From CAUUJV01 sp963545565 (GTDB taxonomy: Bacteria > Actinomycetota > Actinomycetes > Actinomycetales > Bifidobacteriaceae), in assembly GCA_963545565.1 (NCBI GenBank), contig CAUUJV010000005.1:44761-108760 (forward strand): DNA of 64,000 nt. The letters are read 5' to 3'. Under the pieces are notes generated by a model. The model saw only the letters and a program-made list of their open reading frames with translations, was not told the DNA's origin and did not search any database. Each line of letters starts with the position of its first letter. Position 1 is the stretch's first letter. Of the stretch, positions 27,148 through 34,828 are shown in pieces. Both the position numbers and the translations under genes were made by a program.

Positions 27148-27158
27148 CTGCGTCTAGC

Positions 27159-28595
27159 TTAGATATGGAAGTAGAGCTCGTACTCAAGTGGGGTAGGAGC
27201 AAGGCGCTGACGTTCTACTTCACCACGCTTGATGTTAATCCACGTGTCAAGCAAGTCGTCAGTGAATACATCGCCAGCAGTAAGGAAGTCGCGGTCTGCT
27301 TCGAGCTCGTCGAGTGCTTCTTCAAGGGAAGCTGGAACCTGCTTAATGCCCTCATGCTCTTCTGGAGGAAGCTCATAAAGATCCTTGTCAATTGGCGCTG
27401 GTGGCTCAATATGGTTCAAAATACCGTCAAGACCTGCCATCAACTGAGCAGAGAATGCCAAGAATGGGTTAGAGCTTGGGTCTGGCGCACGGAATTCAAT
27501 GCGCTTTGCAGCTGGAGAAGTTCCTGCGAGTGGAATACGAATTGCTGCTGAGCGGTTACGAGCAGAATATACCAAGTTGATTGGTGCTTCATACCCTGGA
27601 ACCAAACGCTTGTAAGAATTAAGTGATGGGTTGGTGAAGGCGAGAACAGCGCCTGCGTGCTTGATCAAACCGCCAACATACCAGCGAGCAATGTCGGAAA
27701 GACCGCCGTAACCATTCTCATCATAGAATAGCGGCTTACCATCTTTCCACAAGGACTGGTGGCAGTGCATACCTGTTCCGTTATCGCCAGCAATTGGCTT
27801 TGGCATAAAGGTTGCAGCTTTGCCATGTGCTGCTGCTACAGAGTGAACAACATACTTGAACTTCATCAAATCGTCGCCTGCATACTGCAGGGAGTTGAAG
27901 CGATAGTTGATTTCCTGCTGGCCTGCAGCACCTACTTCGTGATGAGCACGCTCAAGAATCAAACCAACTTGCTGTAAAGTTGCTGTCATATCATCGCGAA
28001 TATCCTGAGAGTGATCAATTGGAGGAACAGGGAAGTAGCCCTTCTTAGCTTGGCTCTTGAAACCAATGTTAGGAGTGCCATCCTCTTCATATTCGCGAGC
28101 GGTGTTCCAAGGAGCCTCAATAGAATCAACTTCATAGAAAGAGCGTTGCATAGAGCTTTCGTAGCGCACGCTGTCGAAGAGGAAGAACTCTGCTTCAGGC
28201 GCGAAGGAAGCAGTATCTGCAATTCCAGTTGAGCGCAAGTATGCTTCAGCCTTAGCTGCTACTTGGCGTGGATCACGAGAATAAGGCTCATTAGTAATTG
28301 GATCCACAATAGAGCAGGCGACGTTCAAGGTCTTATGCTTGCGGAATGGATCAACATATGCGGTGTGAGGATCTGCAATAAGCTTCATGTCAGACTCATT
28401 GATAGCCTGGAAGCCTTGCACCGAAGAACCGTCAAAAGGCATGCCTTCATCAAAAGCATCCTTCAAAAATTCACTTGCAGGCACGTTAAAGTTCTGCTGA
28501 ACACCAATCAAATCAGTGAAACGGACGGAAACAAACTCGATGCCCTCTTGATTGATAAGGGCTTCGACGTCTTCCTTAGTGGTAATAGCAGTCAC
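27159..28595 (-). CDS. glnA: Glutamine synthetase, type I
   Basis: Makes glutamine from glutamate, ammonia and ATP, the main ammonia-assimilation step. At 478 residues it has GSI length. Visible motifs are the beta-Grasp FDGSSVQGF, the ATP/glutamate-site [15 protein letters not shown], and NRSAAIRIP. The region [10 protein letters not shown] near 400 carries the Tyr that is adenylylated by GlnE in GSI-beta enzymes, so post-translational control is expected. The start is GTG with AAAGGAG seven bases upstream. Upstream on the minus strand TTGACA with a 17-base spacer and TAAAGA suggests a promoter. It is transcribed alone, toward a strong terminator. Confidence 0.97.
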   Translation of the reverse strand: MTAITTKEDVEALINQEGIEFVSVRFTDLIGVQQNFNVPASEFLKDAFDEGMPFDGSSVQGFQAINESDMKLIADPHTAYVDPFRKHKTLNVACSIVDPITNEPYSRDPRQVAAKAEAYLRSTGIADTASFAPEAEFFLFDSVRYESSMQRSFYEVDSIEAPWNTAREYEEDGTPNIGFKSQAKKGYFPVPPIDHSQDIRDDMTATLQQVGLILERAHHEVGAAGQQEINYRFNSLQYAGDDLMKFKYVVHSVAAAHGKAATFMPKPIAGDNGTGMHCHQSLWKDGKPLFYDENGYGGLSDIARWYVGGLIKHAGAVLAFTNPSLNSYKRLVPGYEAPINLVYSARNRSAAIRIPLAGTSPAAKRIEFRAPDPSSNPFLAFSAQLMAGLDGILNHIEPPAPIDKDLYELPPEEHEGIKQVPASLEEALDELEADRDFLTAGDVFTDDLLDTWINIKRGEVERQRLAPTPLEYELYFHI

Positions 28596-28701
28596 AGGAC
28601 CGCTCCTTTCGCAACGAACGTAACTCTTTAAGTGTAAAGAACGGATATGTCAAAAAAACACGTTTACGTTACATCTATGTTTCGTAATCTGATTCTATAA
28701 G

Positions 28702-28746
28702 AAAAATCCCCAACACAAGGCGAATATGCAGTGCTGGGGATAAAAA
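28702..28746 (-). terminator. Terminator after the DUF4191 gene
   Basis: TCCCCAACAC (28707-28716) pairs with GTGCTGGGGA (28731-28740) with one G-U type pair. On the minus strand the stem is followed by a U run (complement of 28702-28706). Confidence 0.8.
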
Positions 28747-28811
28747 TTGCAGGAGATAAAGATAAAGCTTACTCGGCTAAATTTTTATTGGAATCTACTC
28801 AAGTTGCGTAC

Positions 28812-29537
28812 TTACTTGCCGCGCATTGCTCGACGACTCACGCCGTGCATGCGGTTTGGATCAATACCCTTTGGAATGCCCATGCCGTTCTTAGCTTGCA
28901 GTGTACGCAGACGGTCGTTGACGTGATCAAGCTCATCTGAAGTAAAGCGAATCTTACGGCGTCTGCGCATTTCACGAGAAAGTTTACTCAAAGGAATTTG
29001 GCCTTCGCCATTGCCAACATAAATACGGAACATGGGAATTTCTGAACCGCGGGTTACGCGCCTAATTTTTTCTTCTTCGCGGTCTAGAACCTTGCTCATC
29101 TGGTTTGCAGGACCTTCTGCAACGAGGAATACGCCGTAAAAGCTGGTGCCGCGCCAAACAGCATTCTTAGTATGTGGATCAACCCACACTGGTTCCTTCT
29201 GGAAAGTGAATACACGCTTACTTAATGAATCAAGCACAGCGCCTGCAGCACCAGGTTGACCTTCTAAACGACGATATCCAACGGTTTCGCTTCGGCGAGT
29301 TAAAACGATGGTTGCGCAGAGAAAACCGAGCATCACAGCGAGGATTACGGTAAAAATCCACATAATCCAGCCGATTTTTAGGAGGAAACCGATAAGAATA
29401 ACAACAACGAACGGAATGAGGAAAGCTCCGGCAACCCACCAAGTGACCTGTGGATCATCTTGCTTGGTGAAATCATAAATCTGCTTAATCTGCGTGAACA
29501 TATTGTTCCGCTTTTTCTTAGGAGCATTCTCTGCCAT
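28812..29537 (-). CDS. DUF4191 family membrane protein
   Basis: A conserved actinobacterial membrane protein of unknown function, 241 residues from the ATG at 29537, which is preceded by GAGGGTG; earlier in-frame starts lack support. A basic N-terminus (KKKR) is followed by two membrane helices (about 32-56 and 58-80), then a basic cytoplasmic domain rich in Arg (SREMRRRRKIRF). It is commonly found near glnA and lipoate-related genes in actinobacteria, as here between glnA and lpd. No enzyme motif is visible. Confidence 0.88.
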   Translation of the reverse strand: MAENAPKKKRNNMFTQIKQIYDFTKQDDPQVTWWVAGAFLIPFVVVILIGFLLKIGWIMWIFTVILAVMLGFLCATIVLTRRSETVGYRRLEGQPGAAGAVLDSLSKRVFTFQKEPVWVDPHTKNAVWRGTSFYGVFLVAEGPANQMSKVLDREEEKIRRVTRGSEIPMFRIYVGNGEGQIPLSKLSREMRRRRKIRFTSDELDHVNDRLRTLQAKNGMGIPKGIDPNRMHGVSRRAMRGK

Positions 29538-29649
29538 TGTTACACCCTCATACTCTGCTTTTTGTGCGGTTTCGCTTGACACTGTGGCGTTGTGCTCAAG
29601 CGATTCAAGCAATTACTCGTTAACTAGACCATATTACGTGATGAGCTGA

Positions 29650-31179
29650 CTAACGCAAATGTAACGGACGTTCATCTGCCTTGAGTAATGCTTCTCCAAC
29701 GACTTCACTGATTGTTGGGTGCGGCTGAATTAAGCTTGCAGCATCATGGACTGGTATCGCATTGCCGATTAATTGTTGACCCTGTGCTATGAGTTCAGAG
29801 ACCTGCGGGCCAGTAATATGCATACCGACAACTATGCGAGTGCTCTTGTTATCGCTATCACTTTTAGTATTTTTGTGAATTGCTGTTACGAGTGTTTCAG
29901 AACCACTCACTCCAGACATTACAACGCGGGCGTTAGAGAGTAGTGGTACTACGGTTTCCTTTACGTCAGTGAGATTTTCGTCTTCTTGTGCTTCCTGCAT
30001 TGTTAGCCCAATGCTGGCGAATTCAGGAGTGGAATAGGTGATACGAGGCACGAGTGACTCTTCAACTGCCCGGCTTTCAATACCTGCAATTGTTTCTGCA
30101 ACAACGATTCCATGCTGGAAAGCACGGTGTGCGAGGAGATTGCCTGAGCGAATATCTCCAACTGCCCACACATGCTCAACGTTAGTACGACCATATGCAT
30201 CGGTTTTTACAAAGCCGCGTTCATCGAGTTCAATGCCGACTTGTGTAAACCAACTTGCCTGAGTATTTGGGTCTCGCCCGATAGCTCCTAGAACATAGTC
30301 TGCTTCGATTGTTTTGGCAGCAATAGCACCCTTTTTGTCTGTGACAGAATAATTGACACAAATAGGTAAGGATGGATTTTCGGGATTTTCTTCAATGCCA
30401 TGTACGGCACTGTTTGTAACGATTTTGATTCCAGAACGTTTCAAGCCTCGCATCAATGCAGAAGTTGCGTGTTTATCTGAAGCTGAAAAAACTTGAGCCT
30501 TGCGAATAAGTAGCGTGACGTCTGCACCCATAGCATTCCAGTAGCTAGCAAATTCGAGAGCGATAGATCCAGCGCCGATAATCACTGGATGAGTGGGAAT
30601 TTCATTAAGATTCAAGGCTTCGTTGGAAGAAATAACCCGATCGTTGTAATCGCCGAAATTCGCGTAAGGCAGTGGGCGAGGATGCGAACCAGTTGCAACC
30701 ACAATATCAGTAGCAGTTAAAACTAGTTTCTCCGCCTCGGCTCCTGTGGCTTCACTAGTTTCTGTGGCTTCACCAGTTTCTGTGCCTTCATCAGCTCCTA
30801 CGACTTCAACTGTGGAGGAGTCAATCAGCGTTGCTTCTCCATGAATTACTTCGACTCCTCGTGCATCAACAAGGCTAGTTAAACCTTTGACCATCGTGTT
30901 AACAACTTTGGTTTTCTGTGCGTTCAGCACATCTACATCAATAGACGATACTTCGGTGGTAATGCCCCAAGTAGCTGCAGCATGTGTGGCTTCTACAGTG
31001 TGGGCTGCGGTGATGAGAGCTTTTGTGGGGATGCACCCACGGTTCAAGCACGTTCCGCCAAGTTGCGAATCGCGCTCGATAAGTGCAACACTCATGCCTA
31101 ATTCAGATGCTCGCAGAGCAGTGGAATATCCGCCGGTTCCACTGCCGATAACAATAAGATCATACGATTTTTCACTCAT
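29650..31179 (-). CDS. lpdA: Dihydrolipoamide dehydrogenase
   Basis: A flavoprotein disulfide reductase that reoxidises dihydrolipoyl groups with NAD+. At 509 residues it is slightly long. It shows FAD-binding VIGSGTGGYSTA (10-21), the redox pair Cys44/Cys49 in GGTCLNRGCIPTKAL, NAD-binding IIGAGSIALEFASYW, and the C-terminal HPTISE motif with the His-Glu base. Residues 127-150 are an inserted Glu/Thr/Gly/Ala low-complexity loop encoded by 18-base tandem repeats. Its lipoyl partner is not in this window: no 2-oxoacid dehydrogenase or glycine-cleavage gene is visible. The gene lies about 2.7 kb from the SirTM pair but on the other strand. Confidence 0.93.
   Translation of the reverse strand: MSEKSYDLIVIGSGTGGYSTALRASELGMSVALIERDSQLGGTCLNRGCIPTKALITAAHTVEATHAAATWGITTEVSSIDVDVLNAQKTKVVNTMVKGLTSLVDARGVEVIHGEATLIDSSTVEVVGADEGTETGEATETSEATGAEAEKLVLTATDIVVATGSHPRPLPYANFGDYNDRVISSNEALNLNEIPTHPVIIGAGSIALEFASYWNAMGADVTLLIRKAQVFSASDKHATSALMRGLKRSGIKIVTNSAVHGIEENPENPSLPICVNYSVTDKKGAIAAKTIEADYVLGAIGRDPNTQASWFTQVGIELDERGFVKTDAYGRTNVEHVWAVGDIRSGNLLAHRAFQHGIVVAETIAGIESRAVEESLVPRITYSTPEFASIGLTMQEAQEDENLTDVKETVVPLLSNARVVMSGVSGSETLVTAIHKNTKSDSDNKSTRIVVGMHITGPQVSELIAQGQQLIGNAIPVHDAASLIQPHPTISEVVGEALLKADERPLHLR
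30744..30794 (-). repeat. 18-base tandem repeat inside lpdA
   Basis: Units 30744-30761 and 30762-30779 differ by one base (CTGTGGCTTCACTAGTTT against ...CCAGTTT), and a partial third unit runs to 30794. They encode the ETGEAT/ETSEAT loop of the lipoamide dehydrogenase. Confidence 0.85.
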
Positions 31180-31794
31180 ATTTTATTTGTACTGTACTTT
31201 GATGATTTTGTTGGCAATTTTGTTCATCACAGTGCATTTTTTAGCGCGAGGCTTATATCTGAGCTTATTGAGATTTATGTTATTCATTTATGTCACAGGT
31301 TCATATCAAAAAGTACTCAGAGATTAGATGAAAGGTAAAAGATAAAAAGTAAAAGGAGTTGTACAAGAGTCGTAAAGGAGCGGCAAGAATCGGCAAAGAT
31401 ACTTTTCACTCACTATCGTTTTCTATAACACTTCGTTCGAATAGTTAAACAAAGCGTTCGACTTTCTTCGATTGTCTTAGAACACTATTACTTCCATTGC
31501 TATTGCTGCTATTACTACTATCATCGCTGCTACTTGACTCTGTTGTTCTGTTCTCTTGTTCTCTTGTGGTCTGCGCAAATGACAAATAATTTAAATTTAT
31601 GAAGAGTGCTCTAACAAAAATAAAAAAATCGCCGAACCTTGAATCTCGATGAAGAGAAGGAAGAGTCGGCGATAGAAGTTTGGTAATAGGGGGCTTAGTA
31701 ATAAAAATTTGGGCTTTTCCGAAATATTCTCTGAAATATTTCAGGAAATAACTGTGCAGGGTCACTCAGTAGCTACTGAGCAGTTACTCAGCGG
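31180..31794. other. 615-base region without a supported gene
   Basis: Holds the upstream region of lpdA, a purine-rich stretch near 31330-31400 and the terminator at 31622-31673. A trinucleotide-rich stretch at about 31470-31560 would read Ser/Asp/Asn on the minus strand. A 106-codon minus-strand frame (31445-31765) has no ribosome-binding site, no recognisable domain and contains the terminator, so it is not called. Confidence 0.6.
31622..31673 (-). terminator. Terminator after the DUF3043 gene
   Basis: ATCGCCGA (31628-31635) pairs with TCGGCGAT (31666-31673). On the minus strand the stem is followed by a U7 run (complement of 31622-31628). Confidence 0.8.
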
Positions 31795-32409
31795 CTACTT
31801 TGGCCATACACCATGCTTCTTGTTACGTGGCTTCGGTAAACGCCAGCGGCGAATTTGCAGAGCGCGGCCCCACGCGTAGTAGCCGGAGCGACTTCCGCGT
31901 TTTACGCTTTCTTCGCCATACTTTGCGATGAGCTTTTTCTTGAGCCCGCGCCACATCCACCACAAGTCGATGATTACGATTGCAAAATATACATACATTG
32001 CAATAAGCACGCCCATAGAGAGCACAGGATAAACCTGAGCAACAATGAGGGAAAGAACCATCATCACGATAACGAAAGGCATGAAGTATTCGCCCATGTT
32101 GTAACGTGCGTCAACGTAGTCTCGAATATAAACGCGCCAAGGGAGTCGCTCAGCCTTTGGCATGTGAGCAATGTCTCCGGATTGCATTGCCTGATATTCG
32201 GCATCTTCACGAGCGCGAGTACGTGCACGAGCAGCTTTGCGGCTTGCTTTGCGATCCTTAGGAACGATTGGGTTTAGATGAGCTTGCTCAGCTTCTTTGC
32301 GGCTAGGGGTTGGTTTACCTTTGCCAACAGACTTTGTAGCAGAATCTTCACTACTCTTCTGGTTGAGTGTGTCCTCATCTTTTTTGCGTGAAAAAGGGTT
32401 CCATGTCAT
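31795..32409 (-). CDS. DUF3043 family membrane protein
   Basis: A conserved actinobacterial protein of unknown function, 204 residues from the ATG at 32409 (MTWNPFSRKK, the usual family start). A longer frame to 32475 is possible; neither start has a clear ribosome-binding site, so leaderless translation may apply. A charged N-terminal region with Lys/Arg/Ala runs (to about 85) is followed by two membrane helices (about 108-128 and 131-151) and a basic C-terminal tail. It is single-gene, divergent from the dipeptidase. Confidence 0.85.
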   Translation of the reverse strand: MTWNPFSRKKDEDTLNQKSSEDSATKSVGKGKPTPSRKEAEQAHLNPIVPKDRKASRKAARARTRAREDAEYQAMQSGDIAHMPKAERLPWRVYIRDYVDARYNMGEYFMPFVIVMMVLSLIVAQVYPVLSMGVLIAMYVYFAIVIIDLWWMWRGLKKKLIAKYGEESVKRGSRSGYYAWGRALQIRRWRLPKPRNKKHGVWPK

Positions 32410-32534
32410 AGGGTTTAGGTTACGAGAATCCCACGACGCCTTTTGATACGCCCTGATGGATAGAGTTGTTCTCAACAGAAATTATTAGAACGAGAAATTA
32501 TTAGAACTGCTGGAGCTATATCAGAGGAGATGTG

Positions 32535-33905
32535 ATGAGCGAATTAACACAAGCACAGATTCGTGAACGTGTGGAACAGGATTGGCAGCGCATTGTTAAT
32601 GTGCTATCCCAAAAGATTGCTTTAGGCTCGGTCTCAGCAAAAGGTATTACTGGCGAGCATATGAAGAAGTCTGCAGAATTTGTGGCTGAGCAGATGCGCG
32701 AAGTTGGCATCGACGCTCGCGTGGAGCAATCCACTAATCCAGATGGAACTCCTGGCGCTTTTGAAGTGATTGGTTCCCGCATTGTTGATGAGAATGCTCC
32801 AACTATTCTGCTCTATGCCCACCATGATGTTCAGCCTGTTCCGGATGAAGTAGATTGGGACACTCCTGCATTCACTGCAACCGAAAAAGATGGACGTTTG
32901 TACGGCCGCGGTTCTGCTGACGATGGTGGTGGAATTGCGATTCATTCTGGCGCTCTGCATGCTTTGGGTGATGACTTGGGCGTTAACATCAAAATCTTCA
33001 TTGAGGGCGAAGAAGAGATGGGGTCTCCAAGCTTTATTCCATTTATTGAGGCACATAAGGCAGAGTTTGAGTCTGATGTGATTATTGTTGCGGACTCTGG
33101 CAATTGGTCTGCTGAAATTCCTAGTTTGACTACTTCTTTGCGTGGGAATACTGATATGGATGTGACTGTGCGTGTGCTTGGTCACCCTGTGCATTCGGGT
33201 CAGTTTGGTGGTCCTATATTGGATGCGAACACTTTAGCTGCCATACTTATTTCTTCTATGTATAACGAACAGGGCGAATTGATTGTTCCCGGTGTTACTT
33301 CTGAAGAGCCAATCGGCGGCTTACAGCGCGATTTAGATGAGTCAATTTTCCGAGCAGATGCTGCAGTCGTAGACTCATACACTTTGGCTGGCACAGGTTC
33401 ATTGGCCTCCCGAGTGTGGACCAAACCCTCAGTTTCTGTGATTGGTTTTGATGCTCATCCTGTCGAAGGATCTTTCAACGTGATTGCTGACTCTGCTCGA
33501 TTCCGTCTTTCACTGCGCACTTCTCCTCATCAGAAGCCAGCTGAGGCGCAGGGGGCTCTTGCAGATTTCCTTATTACGCATGCTCCATTTGGTGCCGAAG
33601 TCTCTATAGAAATGGGCGAGAACGGTCAAGGCTGGGCAATGGATCCACAAGCTAAATCTGTTACTGTGGCTGAAAGCGCTATGACACAAGCATTTGGCGT
33701 TGACCCAGTAAATAAGGGTGAGGGTGGTTCGATTCCATTTATTCCTGAACTACAGCGCATCTTCCCATCAGCTCAAGTGCTCGTAACAGGCCCAGAAGAC
33801 CCTAAAGCTAATGCTCACAGCCCAAATGAGTCCATCTCATTGCCTGGATTGAAAAACAATGTGATTACTGAAGCCCTTATTTTGCAAGGATTAGCGGCTC
33901 AGTAA
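32535..33905 (+). CDS. M20 family dipeptidase
   Basis: A zinc metallopeptidase of 456 residues that cleaves dipeptides or short peptides in the cytoplasm. M20 motifs are the metal-binding YAHHDVQPVP (about 92-101), GRGSADDGGG with the bridging Asp, IEGEEEMGSP with the catalytic Glu pair, and a C-terminal metal His region near PNESISLPG. A dimerisation/lid domain lies between. The ATG at 32535 follows AGAGGAGA (32523-32530); a GTG three bases earlier is in frame but too close to it. It stands alone, ahead of the riboswitch-led thiamine locus. Confidence 0.92.
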   Translation: MSELTQAQIRERVEQDWQRIVNVLSQKIALGSVSAKGITGEHMKKSAEFVAEQMREVGIDARVEQSTNPDGTPGAFEVIGSRIVDENAPTILLYAHHDVQPVPDEVDWDTPAFTATEKDGRLYGRGSADDGGGIAIHSGALHALGDDLGVNIKIFIEGEEEMGSPSFIPFIEAHKAEFESDVIIVADSGNWSAEIPSLTTSLRGNTDMDVTVRVLGHPVHSGQFGGPILDANTLAAILISSMYNEQGELIVPGVTSEEPIGGLQRDLDESIFRADAAVVDSYTLAGTGSLASRVWTKPSVSVIGFDAHPVEGSFNVIADSARFRLSLRTSPHQKPAEAQGALADFLITHAPFGAEVSIEMGENGQGWAMDPQAKSVTVAESAMTQAFGVDPVNKGEGGSIPFIPELQRIFPSAQVLVTGPEDPKANAHSPNESISLPGLKNNVITEALILQGLAAQ

Positions 33906-33960
33906 TAACTAGATATTTGATACGCTATTTCTGTTATTCCTAGGTTATGCTTATTATTGT

Positions 33961-34090
33961 CGATGACACGGGTGCTGCGCTCGCTTGGCTACCATGATGG
34001 TGGTTGGGGGATTGAGCAAAGCTGAGAAAAGGTCGCCTAGACCTTGACCGATTGAACGTATACCGGATAATGCCGGCGCACGGACGTCTA
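33961..34090 (+). promoter_or_regulatory. TPP riboswitch (THI element) upstream of ykoE
   Basis: The conserved THI-box parts are present in order: ACGGGTGC (33968-33975), GCTGAGA (34021-34027), and the ACCGGATAATGCCGGCG segment (about 34062-34078). A long extra P3 stem built on ACCATGATGGTGGT lies between the first two, and a small GGTC/GACC hairpin (34031-34043) follows GCTGAGA. Binding of thiamine pyrophosphate would repress the transporter downstream. Confidence 0.88.
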
Positions 34091-34099
34091 TCTCTCCCC

Positions 34100-34130
34100 G
34101 TGCCTTTTCCAGAGTTCTGAAGAAAGGCAC
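34100..34130 (+). promoter_or_regulatory. Hairpin hiding the ykoE ribosome-binding site
   Basis: GTGCCTTT (34100-34107) pairs perfectly with AAAGGCAC (34123-34130), which contains the AAAGG Shine-Dalgarno of ykoE (ATG at 34136). CCGTGC (34098-34103) can instead pair with GCACGG (34078-34083) at the 3' edge of the riboswitch, so the two states exclude each other. This points to translational control; the switch mechanism is inferred. Confidence 0.7.
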
Positions 34131-34135
34131 ATATT

Positions 34136-34810
34136 ATGAGCAACTCTGCAGTTAGTAATACAGATAATTCTGCGCAATCAGTCAACCTTAAATGGCGTGT
34201 TGTCGATATCGCTGTAGCGTCAGTAATTGGTGTTGCAAGCGCTGTTATTTATTGGATTGCTGCGCTTCTTTACACTCCTTTGAGTGGCTTGGAAGCATTG
34301 GTCCCAGGTATTTTGGGGCTGATGAATGGCTTGTGGCTTTTTGCTGCACCTCTTGCAGCAGTGATTATTCGCAAGCCTGGAGCAGCGCTTTACGCCGAAG
34401 TAGTTGCAGCGCTTTTAGAAGCTCTTATTGGCAATCAGTGGGGAGGTGTTCAGACTCTTCTTATTGCGTTGGCACAGGGTGCTGCGGTTGAAATCGTATT
34501 TATTGTTGTTGCATACAAGGTATGGAATGCCTCGCTTGTAACGCTTTCTGGCGCGCTTTCAGGATTAGCATGCTGGGCATATACCTTCTTCACAAATTTG
34601 CAAGGTATTACTTGGGATTCTTCCTACGGATTACTGAACCTCATTACCACACTGATTTCTGGAGCAGTTATTTCTGGAATTTTGATGTGGTATTTGTACA
34701 AAGCAATTGCTCGCACAGGTGCGCTTGATCGGTTCGAGTCTGGCAGAATTGTACGCCAGACGGAGAAACAGGCAGAAAATCAGGCAGCATCTCAAGCAGA
34801 AAATGCTTAG
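34136..34810 (+). CDS. ykoE: ECF transporter substrate-binding (S) component YkoE
   Basis: The membrane S component for a thiamine precursor, probably hydroxymethylpyrimidine, in the YkoEDC energy-coupling-factor transporter. The 224 residues form about five to six membrane segments, with the conserved GNQWGGVQTLLIALAQGAAVEI region and a glutamine/alanine-rich tail. The ATG lies eight bases after AAAGG, which is hidden in the hairpin below the TPP riboswitch. The ATPase/permease fusion follows 18 bases later, so the two form one operon. Confidence 0.92.
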   Translation: MSNSAVSNTDNSAQSVNLKWRVVDIAVASVIGVASAVIYWIAALLYTPLSGLEALVPGILGLMNGLWLFAAPLAAVIIRKPGAALYAEVVAALLEALIGNQWGGVQTLLIALAQGAAVEIVFIVVAYKVWNASLVTLSGALSGLACWAYTFFTNLQGITWDSSYGLLNLITTLISGAVISGILMWYLYKAIARTGALDRFESGRIVRQTEKQAENQAASQAENA

Positions 34811-34828
34811 TCTAGCGAGATTCACGCT

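Noticed and set aside
31445..31765. 106-codon minus-strand frame with a Ser/Asn/Asp-rich tail
   Set aside because: No ribosome-binding site, no domain, and it spans the terminator of the upstream gene; the tail comes from a trinucleotide-like tract.
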